From: Chelativorans sp. YIM 93263
GTDB taxonomy: Bacteria; Pseudomonadota; Alphaproteobacteria; Rhizobiales; Rhizobiaceae
Reading direction: 5' to 3'
Assembly: GCF_028767125.1 (NCBI RefSeq)
Contig: NZ_JAKCWP010000001.1
Span: forward strand, 496,001 to 560,000
Length of the DNA: 64,000 bases
Shown: in pieces, positions 28,133-37,292 of the stretch
Layout: the number at the start of each line of letters is the position of its first letter
How positions within the stretch are numbered: position 1 is the stretch's first letter
Notes under the pieces: model-generated
Databases searched by the model: none
What the model was told of the DNA's origin: nothing
The model's input: the letters and a program-made list of their open reading frames with translations, nothing else
Program-made: the position numbers and the translations under genes

Positions 28133-28218
28133 GACGACACCGGTTAACGCGCGTGAAAAAGAATGCCGGGCAGCATAGCCGGGGTGCTGCAGATATTCCG
28201 CCGGAAGGAGATTGAAGG

Positions 28219-28617
28219 ATGAATGTCGGAGAAGTGGCCCGGCACTCGGGCCTACCGGCCAAAACGATCCGCTATTACGAGGAGATCGGCCTCATTGTGC
28301 CGGACCGCGAAGTCAATGGTTACCGGTCGTACTCGCGGGAAGACATGCATCGGCTGGCATTTTTGAAGCGGGCGCGTGGTCTCGGGTTTTCCATTGAGGA
28401 GTGCCGTCAGCTTCTGGCGCTCTACCGGGATAAATCGCGCGCTAGCCAACAGGTGCGGCGCATTGCAATCTCGCACGTAGAGGCGATCGAGAAGAAAATC
28501 GCTGAGTTGCAGTCCATGCGGACCACTCTCCAGACCTTGATCGATGCGTGTCATGGCGACGACCGTCCGGACTGTCCCATTCTGGAGGACTTCGCAGCGG
28601 GCGGTAATTCACAATAG
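28219..28617 (+). CDS. hmrR: Cu(I)-responsive MerR-family regulator (HmrR/CueR type)
   Basis: MerR-type activator: N-terminal winged helix (MNVGEVARHSGLPAKTIRYY), dimerisation helix, and a C-terminal metal loop with Cys111 and Cys119 (CHGDDRPDC), the Cx7C pattern of copper/silver/gold sensors. 132 residues. SD AAGGAG/GAAGG upstream. No copper P-type ATPase, multicopper oxidase or CueR-type box is visible in the neighbourhood, so its target lies elsewhere. Confidence 0.9.
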   Translation: MNVGEVARHSGLPAKTIRYYEEIGLIVPDREVNGYRSYSREDMHRLAFLKRARGLGFSIEECRQLLALYRDKSRASQQVRRIAISHVEAIEKKIAELQSMRTTLQTLIDACHGDDRPDCPILEDFAAGGNSQ

Positions 28618-28655
28618 GTCTTTTTTCCTCCCGCATTTGCTGGCATGTTCCATCC

Positions 28656-29156
28656 ATGCCGATCATCTCACCCGTACCCGACAATCCGCTGGTCGATAGA
28701 CGCCAATCCAACCGCGCGCTGGTCATCCGGCGCGGGGTGCAGCGCCTTTTGACGCAGATGGGCGCTGTGGTTCTGCCGGAGCTGTCGCTTGCCACAGGCC
28801 GCCGCGCCGACCTGGTGGCGCTGACGGGCAAGGGGGATTTCTGGATCATCGAGATCAAATCCTCGGTCGAGGATTTTCGCGTTGATCGGAAATGGCCGGA
28901 TTACCGGCTGCACTCGGATCGCTTCTTCTTCGCCTCGCATCCGGAAGTGCCGTCCGAGATCTTCCCGCAGGAGTGCGGGTTTATCCTGTCGGATGGCTAT
29001 GGCGCGGAGATCCTGCGCGAGGCGCCGGAACATCGCCTTGCGGCAGCCACGCGCAAGGCGCTTTTGCTGCGGTTCGCGCGAGCGGGCGCGGGGCGGCTGA
29101 CAGCAGCGGAACTAGCCGGCACATCCATACCGCTGCTGGATGAAACCTATTTGTAA
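28656..29156 (+). CDS. mmcB: MmcB family DNA repair protein
   Basis: A 166-residue PD-(D/E)XK-like protein found in alphaproteobacteria, linked in Caulobacter to mitomycin C resistance. RRADLVALTGKGDFWIIEIKSS gives the D..ExK nuclease-like core, followed by DFRVDRKWPDYRLHSDRFFFA and FILSDGYGAEILREAP, which are diagnostic for MmcB. No LexA-type GTTC-N7-GTTC site is seen directly upstream. Convergent with actR (14-base gap). Confidence 0.9.
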   Translation: MPIISPVPDNPLVDRRQSNRALVIRRGVQRLLTQMGAVVLPELSLATGRRADLVALTGKGDFWIIEIKSSVEDFRVDRKWPDYRLHSDRFFFASHPEVPSEIFPQECGFILSDGYGAEILREAPEHRLAAATRKALLLRFARAGAGRLTAAELAGTSIPLLDETYL

Positions 29157-29170
29157 ATTACTGCGCCGCC

Positions 29171-29737
29171 CTATCGCGGCGCGCGTTTGGCAAGAATGCG
29201 CTGCAATGTACGCCGGTGCATGTTCAGCCGGCGGGCGGTTTCGGAAACATTCCGATCGCACATTTCGTAAACGCGCTGGATATGCTCCCATCGCACGCGA
29301 TCTGCCGACATGGGATTTTCCGGCGGCTCAGCCATCTCGTCGGGCTGGCGCATCAGGGCCGTGAAAATTTCGTCTGCATCGGCTGGTTTTGACAGATAAT
29401 CCACAGCCCCCAGCTTCACTGCGGTGACCGCCGTGGCAATGTTGCCGTATCCGGTGAGAATGATGGTCCGGGAATCCTGTCGCTTCTCGCGAATGGCAGA
29501 CACGACGTCGAGCCCATTGCCATCGCCCAGCCGCATGTCGACGACTGCAAAAGCCGGCGCGCCAGCCTCCACCTTGGCCATCGCATCCTCGACGGTTTCC
29601 GCCGTCTCGACCGCAAAGCCCCGCCCTTCCATGGCGCGGGCGAGGCGGGCCAGAAAAGGCCGGTCGTCGTCTACGATGAGAAGGCTGCGTTCCTTGCCCA
29701 AACCGTCGTCCACTCGATCAATCGTCGCGTTTGTCAT
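29171..29737 (-). CDS. actR: Redox response regulator ActR/PrrA/RegA
   Basis: Response regulator of the global redox system controlling energy metabolism genes. From ATG 29737 it is 188 residues: receiver domain with acidic pocket DDD (23-25), phosphoacceptor Asp67 in VVDMRL and the conserved Lys in YLSKPADADE, then a linker and a Fis-type helix-turn-helix (SETARRLNMHRRTLQRIL), which is nearly invariant in this family. The longer reading from 29887 overlaps actS and is not supported. Transcribed in the same direction as actS, 58 bases downstream. Confidence 0.95.
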   Translation of the reverse strand: MTNATIDRVDDGLGKERSLLIVDDDRPFLARLARAMEGRGFAVETAETVEDAMAKVEAGAPAFAVVDMRLGDGNGLDVVSAIREKRQDSRTIILTGYGNIATAVTAVKLGAVDYLSKPADADEIFTALMRQPDEMAEPPENPMSADRVRWEHIQRVYEMCDRNVSETARRLNMHRRTLQRILAKRAPR

Positions 29738-29795
29738 CACTGGCTCACTTTCCTGCAATAAATAATCGCATAAGCCCCATTTTTCCAGTTTCAGC

Positions 29796-31103
29796 TCAGT
29801 GGAAGGCGTCGTTACGAGCCAGAAACCTGTCGCGTGGCCAGCGAATATCGACCGTCGCGCCTTTTCCCTCGCTGCCGGCGTTGGCAAAGCTGATCACCGC
29901 GCCGGAACGCTCCAGAAGCGTCTTTGCGATAAATAGGCCAAGCCCAAGCCCGCCGCCGGAGCTGCCCGATTTGCGGCTGGACATGTAGGGCTCGCCGATG
30001 CGGTCGATGATCTCGGCGGGAAAGCCGGGTCCGTCGTCGGTGATGCTGATTCGGACCGTATCCGCATCCCACCACCAATTGACATTGACCGATTTGCGGG
30101 CGAAATCGACGGCATTCTCCATCAGATTGCCGAGCCCGTAGATGACGCCCGGATTGCGCCGCCCGACGGGCTCCGGACCGACGGTTTTGCCCGGCTCCAG
30201 GCGGATATCGATGCCGAAATCGCGGTGCGGCGCGACCGTTTCCTCGATGAGCGAGGTAAGCGGAAGCCGCGCCATATGCGCTTCGCCCTCGGAGGAAAGG
30301 CTTGTCAATTGCTTCAGAATTTCACGGCAGCGCTCGCTCTGGGTGCGAAGAAGCGCGACGTCCTCTTGGAAACGGGGATCTTCGCTGAGCGCTTTCTCCA
30401 TTTCGCGGGCAACCAGGGAGATCGTTGCCAGCGGCGTGCCGAGCTCATGCGCTGCCGCGGCGGCAAGGCCGTCGAGGGCGGAAATGTGCTGTTCCCGCTG
30501 CAGCACAAGCTCGGTGGCGGTCAAAGCGTTGGCAAGGAGCCGCGCCTCCTCCGCCACCCGGTAGGCGTAGATGCCGGTGAAAGAGATGGAGGAGACGACC
30601 GCCACCCACATGCCCGCGACATAGAGGAAAGGCATCGAAAGCTCGGTTCCAGGATACCACGGCAGCGGCAGGTGGAAGAAGGCAAGCAGTGTGGCGATAC
30701 CGACAACGTAAAATCCGAGCAGTCCGGTCCATATCAGGGGGAGCGAGGTTGCCGAGATGACCACTGGCACCACCATCAGAATCGAAAACGGGTTCGTAAG
30801 TCCCCCGGTCAGATACAGAAGGCCGGCAAGCTGTGAGGCATCAAAGGTCAGGATGGCGAGTGCCGCCATGGGCGGCAGCAAATGCGAGGCCGGATAGCGA
30901 AGGGCCAGATAGAGGTTGAGCCAGGCCGATGCCGCAATGAGCGCGAAGCAGGGAGCGATGGGCAGCGGAAAGCCGAGCCATACGCCGACGAACATGACCG
31001 CCGCACTCTGGCCGATAATGGCAAGCCACCTCAACCGAATGAACGTGTTCAATCGCAGGCTTCGGCCGCTGCGGGTGTTTTGTGTGCTCACTTCTTCTAG
31101 CAT
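29796..31103 (-). CDS. actS: Redox sensor histidine kinase ActS/PrrB/RegB
   Basis: Membrane sensor kinase partner of ActR. The 435-residue protein has about six N-terminal transmembrane segments, the quinone-binding redox box GGLTNPF (100-106), the H box with phosphorylated His219 (AHELGTPLATISL), and the reactive cysteine Cys259 in ERCREIL that controls dimer/tetramer state in RegB, followed by the HATPase domain (GLGNLMENAVDFA, then DDGPGFP and GGGLGLGLFIAKTLLERSG). All sensing residues are conserved, so the system is probably functional. Confidence 0.95.
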   Translation of the reverse strand: MLEEVSTQNTRSGRSLRLNTFIRLRWLAIIGQSAAVMFVGVWLGFPLPIAPCFALIAASAWLNLYLALRYPASHLLPPMAALAILTFDASQLAGLLYLTGGLTNPFSILMVVPVVISATSLPLIWTGLLGFYVVGIATLLAFFHLPLPWYPGTELSMPFLYVAGMWVAVVSSISFTGIYAYRVAEEARLLANALTATELVLQREQHISALDGLAAAAAHELGTPLATISLVAREMEKALSEDPRFQEDVALLRTQSERCREILKQLTSLSSEGEAHMARLPLTSLIEETVAPHRDFGIDIRLEPGKTVGPEPVGRRNPGVIYGLGNLMENAVDFARKSVNVNWWWDADTVRISITDDGPGFPAEIIDRIGEPYMSSRKSGSSGGGLGLGLFIAKTLLERSGAVISFANAGSEGKGATVDIRWPRDRFLARNDAFH

Positions 31104-31141
31104 CGCGCCCTTATGGGGTGCCTGGGGCCTGCGACCAAGCG

Positions 31142-33601
31142 TTATTTTTGTCGCGGCTTGGCGCGGCTGGTCGGGGAGGCTGCCGCCGGGTCTTCCGGCC
31201 AGATGTGTTTCGGATAACGCCCGCGCATGTCGGCGCGCACATCCGCCCAGGAACCGCTCCAGAAACCGGGAAGATCACGCGTCTTCTGGATCGGACGATG
31301 GGCGGGCGAGAGGAGCTCCAGCGTCAGCGGGAAGTCCCGGCAGATGACCGGGTGCGCCTTCAGGCCGAAAAGCTCCTGGACGCGGATGGCGAGAACCGCC
31401 TCCCCGTCCTCATAGCGAATCGGAACCCTATTTCCCGTCGGCGCGGTGAAATGGCTGGGTGCCTTTATATCGAGATCGCGTTGCAGCTCGTAGGGAAGAA
31501 GGGCCATCAGCCCGTCAACGAGCACCCGGCCAGGTATGGCGGACAAGGCTGCTTCTCCCTGGAGAAAAGGCAAAAGCCAATCATCCAGACCGGCAAGCAG
31601 CGCGTTATCCGAGACATCCGGCCACTCCTCGCCCTGCGTGGCCTGGAGAAAAGCCAGGCGTTCCCGTAATCTCTGCGCTTCCTTGTTCCAGGGGAGAATA
31701 GCGAGGCCATGCGCCCGCACTGCCTCGATCACCGCTTTGTCAGCCGCCTCTCCCTGAGGTGTGGGAAGTGCCCGCTCCGCAAGAACGATGGCGCCCAACC
31801 GCTCGATCTCGCGCTGGCGTATCGTGCTCTTGCCGCGATCAAAGCCGATTTCAACATGGCATTCGATGCGGTCTCCAAGGTTTCCGCGCAGGCCCTCCTC
31901 GCTCAAGATAGCGGCTGAGACGACCCGCGCATCGCGCGCCTGGCCCTGTAGGTCTGCCACGACCAGGTAAGATGCTCCGGCAAGAGGTTCGGCGGGGTCG
32001 ATCTGGCCTCCGCGCCCGTTGGAGAGAACAAAGCGGCCATGGCCTCCACGCGCCTTAGCCACCCGGTCGGGAAAGGCATGAAGAAGAAGCGTGCCGGCGC
32101 TTGCGTGCTGCCTTTCCGCCCGACCACCGGCTGCCTTCGCCAGCCGGTCCGCCAATGCTGCAGCGGCCCGTGCCCTCGGCGAGCGTTCGGTGGCAAACCG
32201 GGCGAGCCGTTCGTCGAGGTCCATGACGTTGCCGCCCAGTCCGCGCTCGGAGAGAAGGACGGCAAGGCGTGCCGCCGTCAAGGCCTGGCTTTCCTTGGCG
32301 GCGACGGTCACCATATGCGCAAGACGAGGCGGCAGGGCAAGCCGCCGCATGGCCACGCCCTCCGCCGTGAGCCGTCCGGAATCTTCCAGCGCGCCGAGCG
32401 CTTTCAAATGCGATCTCGCCTGATCGAGTGCGGCCGTGGGCGGTGGGTCGAGAAATGCGAGTTCCCGGGGGTCGGTAACGCCGAAAGCTGCGCAGTCGAG
32501 CGTGAGCGTGGAAAGGTCGGCCTCCAGGATTTCGGGCGGGGTGAAGGCAGGGAGTGCCGCGGTCTGCTCTTTCCGCCACAGACGCAGCGCTAGGCCCGGC
32601 GCTGTTCGCCCGGCGCGCCCTGCCCGCTGGTCGGCGGAGGCGCGGGAGACACGAACGGTTTCCAGCCGCGTCAGTCCTGTGCCCGGCTCATATTTAGGAA
32701 GACGCGAAAAGCCGCTGTCCACCACTGCCGTCACGCCATCGATGGTTACCGAGGTCTCGGCGACGGCGGTGGCAAGCACGACCTTGCGCCGACCTGCGGC
32801 TGCCGGTCGGATGGCGGCGTCTTGCGCGCGGGCATTGAGCCCGCCATGCAGAGGCACGACATCGACGGTATCTGCTACCCTGCCGGCCAGCAGATCTCGC
32901 GTCCGGGCAATCTCACGCTGTCCGGGCAAGAAGGCCAGCACGCTTCCCGTCCTATCGGCGAGCACATCCCGGATCCCGCCTGCGACAGCTTCCTCGATCG
33001 TCGTCCCTGGTGGCCGCTCGCTATAGCGGATATCGACGGGATAACTGCGGCCTTTGCTTTCAAGGACCGGCGCATCATTCAAAAGGGCAGAGACGCGAGC
33101 GCCGTCGAGCGTTGCGGACATGACGAGCAGGCGCAGATCGGGCCGCAGCGCGCCGCGCACGTCAAGCGTCAGCGCAAGGGCGAAGTCGCCGTCGAGAGAA
33201 CGCTCGTGAAACTCGTCGAAAATGACAGCGGAAATCCCTTCGAGTCCCGGGTCGTCGATGATCATGCGCGCCAGTACGCCCTCGGTGACCACCAGAATGC
33301 GCGTGCGCGCGGAGACCTTGCGCTCCATGCGCATGGCATAGCCAACTGTCTCTCCGGCCTCCTCTCCCAGAAGCGCGGCCATGCGCCGGGCGGCGGCGCG
33401 CGCGGCAAGCCGCCGCGGCTCAAGGAGAACGATACGCCCGTTCAGGCTCCAATGCGCATCCAGCAGATGTAGTGGAACAAGGGTGGTCTTGCCGGCTCCG
33501 GGTGGAGCGACCAGAACGGCCCTGCCTTGCGCGTCCAACGCCTGCATCAGTTGCTCCAGCACGGCTGTAACCGGCAGCTCGGGCAGTCTCCTGGCGCTCA
33601 T
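31142..33601 (-). CDS. hrpB: ATP-dependent RNA helicase HrpB
   Basis: DEAH-box superfamily 2 helicase of 819 residues. Motif I is APPGAGKTTLVPL, motif II is DEFHERSLDGDFAL (DEFH rather than DEAH, as usual in HrpB), motif III SATLDG, and motif VI QRAGRAGR. The HrpB-specific C-terminal domain is present, and a basic tail (SRAKPRQK) follows. Cellular role poorly defined. Overlaps ynjD upstream by 4 bases; actS follows 38 bases later in the same direction. Confidence 0.96.
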   Translation of the reverse strand: MSARRLPELPVTAVLEQLMQALDAQGRAVLVAPPGAGKTTLVPLHLLDAHWSLNGRIVLLEPRRLAARAAARRMAALLGEEAGETVGYAMRMERKVSARTRILVVTEGVLARMIIDDPGLEGISAVIFDEFHERSLDGDFALALTLDVRGALRPDLRLLVMSATLDGARVSALLNDAPVLESKGRSYPVDIRYSERPPGTTIEEAVAGGIRDVLADRTGSVLAFLPGQREIARTRDLLAGRVADTVDVVPLHGGLNARAQDAAIRPAAAGRRKVVLATAVAETSVTIDGVTAVVDSGFSRLPKYEPGTGLTRLETVRVSRASADQRAGRAGRTAPGLALRLWRKEQTAALPAFTPPEILEADLSTLTLDCAAFGVTDPRELAFLDPPPTAALDQARSHLKALGALEDSGRLTAEGVAMRRLALPPRLAHMVTVAAKESQALTAARLAVLLSERGLGGNVMDLDERLARFATERSPRARAAAALADRLAKAAGGRAERQHASAGTLLLHAFPDRVAKARGGHGRFVLSNGRGGQIDPAEPLAGASYLVVADLQGQARDARVVSAAILSEEGLRGNLGDRIECHVEIGFDRGKSTIRQREIERLGAIVLAERALPTPQGEAADKAVIEAVRAHGLAILPWNKEAQRLRERLAFLQATQGEEWPDVSDNALLAGLDDWLLPFLQGEAALSAIPGRVLVDGLMALLPYELQRDLDIKAPSHFTAPTGNRVPIRYEDGEAVLAIRVQELFGLKAHPVICRDFPLTLELLSPAHRPIQKTRDLPGFWSGSWADVRADMRGRYPKHIWPEDPAAASPTSRAKPRQK

Positions 33602-34239
33602 TCGCCGATCCGTACGATCTCACCGCCGGCTGCTTGCGCGTCGGCTTCGTCATGCGTGACGAGGAGGACGGGAAGGCCGCTTTCGCGCGCCTTTTCGAAA
33701 ACGAGCCGACGCATCTGCTGGCGCAGGCCTGTATCAAGCTTGGAGAAGGGCTCGTCGAGAAGAAGCATGCGCGGGGCGGAAACGAGAACGCGGGCAAGTG
33801 CAACACGCGCTTTTTGCCCGCCCGAGAGCGTCTCCGGATCGCGCTCACCCATACCGGTAAGCCCCACGCCTTCAAGTGCTTCTTCCGCGTGTCGCCTCCG
33901 TTCACGCCGGCCCTTTATAGTCTCGGGCAGCGCGAACATGATATTGCCCGTAACGCTCATATGCGGAAAGAGAAGCGGGTCCTGAAAGAGAAGGCCAGCG
34001 TGGCGTTTCTCGGGCGGAAGGGCAGTCACCTCGACCCCGTCGACCAGGGCACGTCCGCGCGCGGTAAAGGCCGAACCGAGAAAGCCGCCGAGAAAGGCCA
34101 GAAGGGCGGACTTGCCCGCGCCCGACGGCCCCATGACGGTCAAAACCTCTCCAGGCTGGACATGCTGGGTGGTCGAGACGAGCACCCGCTCGCCAAGCAC
34201 AATCTTGATCCTGTCGAGAAAGAGACCTTTTTCCTGCAA
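33598..34239 (-). CDS. ynjD: YnjD-like ABC transporter ATP-binding protein
   Basis: Cytoplasmic ATPase of the YnjBCD-type importer. The 213-residue protein has Walker A GPSGAGKSALLAFLGG, signature LSGGQKARVALAR, Walker B MLLLDEPFSKLD and the H-loop VTHDEADAQA. It is close to ThiQ-type ATPases, but the partner permease ynjC (9 bases upstream) is of the YnjC type. Its stop overlaps the hrpB start by 4 bases. Confidence 0.9.
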   Translation of the reverse strand: MQEKGLFLDRIKIVLGERVLVSTTQHVQPGEVLTVMGPSGAGKSALLAFLGGFLGSAFTARGRALVDGVEVTALPPEKRHAGLLFQDPLLFPHMSVTGNIMFALPETIKGRRERRRHAEEALEGVGLTGMGERDPETLSGGQKARVALARVLVSAPRMLLLDEPFSKLDTGLRQQMRRLVFEKARESGLPVLLVTHDEADAQAAGGEIVRIGE

Positions 34240-34248
34240 CCGCTCTTC

Positions 34249-35928
34249 CTAAACCTGCATTCCGCGGAAGCGCCGGAATATCAGCGCCGGCACGAGCGTG
34301 GCAATGGCGAAGCCCGTCATCGGCAGAAGCATCTGCCAGAAGGCATAGACGCCGATGATGCGCCGGTTGCCGCCGGAAGCAAGTGCAACGGCCTCCGATG
34401 TAATGGTGGTCAGGCGGCCTGCGCCGATCAGCACCGTGGGAAGGTAAAGGCCCACCGAGACCGCAAATCCGATCGCCGCCATGGTGAGGATAGAGCGTGT
34501 CATCATAGGCAGCCGGATGCGGGCAAGGCGACGCCAGCGTCCCTTGCCGAAACCGGCGGCCAGAAGATCGTACCGCTGATCGAAGGCCCGCCAGGGATCC
34601 TTCAGGGCGAGATAAGCATAGGGCAGGACAAAGACGAGGTGTGCGAGCACAAGTGCGGGCAAGGTCGCCAGACTACCCGCATAGATCAAAAAAAGCTGGA
34701 GACCGAAAACAAACGCCACCTGCGGGATCAGCAGCGGCAGATAAAGCAGAGTGAGCGCGCCTCGGCCGGGCTTCCGTCCCGTTCGGTCCTCGTTCATGAG
34801 ACAGAGAACGACCAGAATCGAGGCGATCAGGGTTGAAAGCAGACCGGCCACCAGGGTGGTCTGCAAAGGGGCGGCGATGCGCGGAAGCGCGGTCATCCAG
34901 CCTTTCAATGTGAAAGAGGAAGGGAGCACATCGGGAAACTGCCACAGACCGGCAACCGACCAGATCGCAAGTGTTGCAAGCCCGGCGAAGACAATCCCGG
35001 ATGCCAGCACCATTGCCAGAAGCGAGGCCGCGCGCATGGACGCGTCCCGCCGTAACCGCCAGCCCCGCGTGGCAACCTGAGCGCGCGCCCAGGCGCAGGT
35101 TCGCTCCAGACTGAGCCAGGTGATGAGTGCCAGGCCGGTAACCGCGAACTGGAGCAGTGCCCCCGCAGAGGCGAGATGGCGCATGGAAAGATCCGGATCG
35201 CTCATCCATTCAACGAGCCGAAGGGCGAGCGGCGCTGGCCGGGTGGGGCCCAGGATTGCCGCCACGTCAACGACCGAGGAGGCAAAGGCAATGACGGCAA
35301 AGACCGGCAGCCTGATCTGACGATAGATAACCGGCCAAACTCCGAACAGGAATCCGGCTACTCGGCCGTATCCAAGCGAAGCAGAGAGCCGCTGCACCTG
35401 TGTCAGCGGCACCTGCGGCAGGGCAGCGAGCGTCATCAGCAGAAGGAAAGGGATTTCCTTTACGATCAACCCCGCCATCATGGATAGTGCGTAAGGATCT
35501 CGGACGATGAGCAGATCGGGCGGGCGCTCCCATCCCGTCAGCTCCGGCGAGATGAGCCTGAAGAGCAAGCCCGAAGGCAAGAAAAGGAACGCGACGGCGA
35601 AGGCGGCCGCCGCGTGAGGCAATGCCAGAAGCGGGGAGACAAGATGCTGTACATGGCTGAAAAGCCGGGTTCCGCTCCACCCCGCAACGAAAAGCATCAC
35701 GATGGTGAGCGAAACCAGCGATGTAAGCAGGCCCGCTGTCAGACTAAGCGCCGCTGATGTGAAAATGGCGGGGCGGGAAAACAGGGCTTCTATATGCGCG
35801 AGTGTCAGGTCCGTTCCGCCCAGCACCGGCAGTAGACCAAAGGCAGGGAGGATGGTTCCGGCCAGACCGAACGCCACGGGGCCCGCAAGCAATGCGATCG
35901 TGAGAACTGGCCCCAGACGTGTCAGCAC
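34249..35928 (-). CDS. ynjC: YnjC-like fused ABC transporter permease
   Basis: Inner-membrane permease of 559 residues made of two homologous BPD-transport halves, each with about six helices. The EAA-type loops are near QVPLTQVQRLSASLGYGR (first half) and DQRYDLLAAGFGKGRWRRLARIRLP (second half). Start is GTG at 35928 without a strong SD. It heads the minus-strand run ynjC-ynjD-hrpB, while the matching binding protein ynjB is 6 kb away. Two copies of CTATCCGG and a GC-rich hairpin lie in its upstream region. Confidence 0.88.
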   Translation of the reverse strand: MLTRLGPVLTIALLAGPVAFGLAGTILPAFGLLPVLGGTDLTLAHIEALFSRPAIFTSAALSLTAGLLTSLVSLTIVMLFVAGWSGTRLFSHVQHLVSPLLALPHAAAAFAVAFLFLPSGLLFRLISPELTGWERPPDLLIVRDPYALSMMAGLIVKEIPFLLLMTLAALPQVPLTQVQRLSASLGYGRVAGFLFGVWPVIYRQIRLPVFAVIAFASSVVDVAAILGPTRPAPLALRLVEWMSDPDLSMRHLASAGALLQFAVTGLALITWLSLERTCAWARAQVATRGWRLRRDASMRAASLLAMVLASGIVFAGLATLAIWSVAGLWQFPDVLPSSFTLKGWMTALPRIAAPLQTTLVAGLLSTLIASILVVLCLMNEDRTGRKPGRGALTLLYLPLLIPQVAFVFGLQLFLIYAGSLATLPALVLAHLVFVLPYAYLALKDPWRAFDQRYDLLAAGFGKGRWRRLARIRLPMMTRSILTMAAIGFAVSVGLYLPTVLIGAGRLTTITSEAVALASGGNRRIIGVYAFWQMLLPMTGFAIATLVPALIFRRFRGMQV

Positions 35929-35978
35929 GCTGTGAAAATCCTATCCGGCTCGATCTCCTGACCGGATGAGACTATCCG

Positions 35979-35996
35979 GCCGGGTGAACACCCGGC
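35979..35996. repeat. Perfect GC-rich hairpin between nfu and ynjC
   Basis: GCCGGGTG (35979-35986) and CACCCGGC (35989-35996) separated by AA. There is no T-run on either side, so a classic intrinsic terminator is doubtful. It is preceded by two direct CTATCCGG copies at 35941-35948 and 35972-35979. It could end the nfu transcript or fold in the ynjC leader. Confidence 0.5.
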
Positions 35997-36031
35997 AAGC
36001 AGCTTCGGATCACAGGATAGAGAGCGGGGCG

Positions 36032-36610
36032 TTAGCCCATATACTCGACCTGCTCGACTTGCTGGACTTCCGGCACGAAGTGATGGAGCAGGTTCTGAAT
36101 ACCGTGCTTCAGCGTCGCGGTCGAGGACGGGCAACCTGCGCAGGCGCCTTTCATATTCAAAAAGACCGTACCGTTTTCATAGCCACGGAAAGTGATATCG
36201 CCGCCATCCTGCGCAACCGCCGGGCGAACGCGGGTTTCCAAAAGCTCCTTGATCGTGGTGACGATCTCCTCGTCGGCCTCGTCATAGAACTCTTCGCCGG
36301 CGGAGTTCGCCGGCTGTCCGTCATTGGCCGCCATGACCGGCTGACCAGACATAAAATGTTCCATAACGGTGCCGAGAATGGCGGGCTTGAGGTGCTGCCA
36401 GTCGGCACCTTCCTTGCTGACGGTTATGAAGTCATAACCGAAGAACACGCCGGTAACGCCCGGCACCTCGAAGAGACGCCCGGCAAGCGGCGAAGCGGCG
36501 CGGGCGGACTCTGCATCGCGAAAATCCGCCGTACCCTTTTCAAGAACCACCCGCCCCGGCAAGAACTTCAGGGTCGCGGGGTTAGGGGTCGCTTCCGTCT
36601 GGATGAACAT
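36032..36610 (-). CDS. nfu: NifU-like iron-sulfur cluster carrier (Nfu)
   Basis: Cytosolic Fe-S scaffold/carrier delivering clusters to apoproteins. From the ATG at 36610 it is 192 residues: N-terminal Nfu_N domain (MFIQTEATPNPATLKFLPG, then DFITVSKEG) and C-terminal NifU domain with the cluster motif CAGCPSS (Cys157, Cys160). The longer reading from 36685 adds unconserved residues. Located after usp and trpS, the standard Rhizobiales order. Confidence 0.96.
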   Translation of the reverse strand: MFIQTEATPNPATLKFLPGRVVLEKGTADFRDAESARAASPLAGRLFEVPGVTGVFFGYDFITVSKEGADWQHLKPAILGTVMEHFMSGQPVMAANDGQPANSAGEEFYDEADEEIVTTIKELLETRVRPAVAQDGGDITFRGYENGTVFLNMKGACAGCPSSTATLKHGIQNLLHHFVPEVQQVEQVEYMG

Positions 36611-36703
36611 CGGCGGGATCTCCGTTGTGCCGTTCTTTGGAATAATTCTAAAATAGGCCGAAAGCCGGCGTCGTGCAAGCGGCATATAGGAAGGGCCGAA
36701 CCC

Positions 36704-37195
36704 TCATGCCAGGCTTTCGATTTCCTCGTCAGTTAGGCTATGCGGCACCACCGTGACGGGAATCGGGAAGGCCGCCCCCTTTCCAGCAATAGAGGAAACC
36801 AGAGGGCCGGGGCCCTCTTTGGCGTTACTCGCGCCGAGAACCAGAATGGCGATGTCCTGATCCTCCTCGATCAACGCATGAATTTCATCGACCGTGTTGC
36901 CCTCCCTTACGACCAGCTCCGGCTCGATTCCGATCGTTTCGCGAATCTTGGTGGCATAGCCGTCGAGGGCTGAATTGGCAGCCTCTATGGCCTCCTCACG
37001 CATGATCTGCTCGACACCCAGCCAGTGCTGAAAATCAGCGGGCTCGACAACGAACAGGAGGACGGCGGACCCGTTTGTGGAATGGGCTCTCCGCGCTGCA
37101 TAGGCAACGGCGCGCTCGCATTCCGGCGTTTCATCGATGACGGCCAGAAACTTGCGTTTGTGGCCGGCTTCACGGCTGAGGCGTTTCGAGACCAT
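36704..37195 (-). CDS. Universal stress protein (UspA family)
   Basis: A 163-residue single-Usp-domain protein: KFLAVIDETPECERAVAYAAR at the start, HALIEEDQDIAILVLGASN, and the ending FPIPVTVVPHSLTDEEI. The ATP-binding GxxG-x9-G(S/T) motif is altered (GASNAKEGPGPLVSS), so nucleotide binding is uncertain. Between trpS and nfu on the same strand; no EcfG-type promoter was seen in the 97-base gap upstream. Confidence 0.92.
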   Translation of the reverse strand: MVSKRLSREAGHKRKFLAVIDETPECERAVAYAARRAHSTNGSAVLLFVVEPADFQHWLGVEQIMREEAIEAANSALDGYATKIRETIGIEPELVVREGNTVDEIHALIEEDQDIAILVLGASNAKEGPGPLVSSIAGKGAAFPIPVTVVPHSLTDEEIESLA

Positions 37196-37292
37196 TCATG
37201 TCCCTTCTTGAACGAGCAGCGCGACATCCATCCGTCCGTGGCACACTCTGCCATCGGAGCGGGCAAGCGGCAAGGCGCTCTCTTTGTGATTG

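Noticed and set aside
28618-28655. LexA box for mmcB
   Set aside because: Only one GTTC-like half is seen; the GTTC-N7-GTTC spacing is not met.
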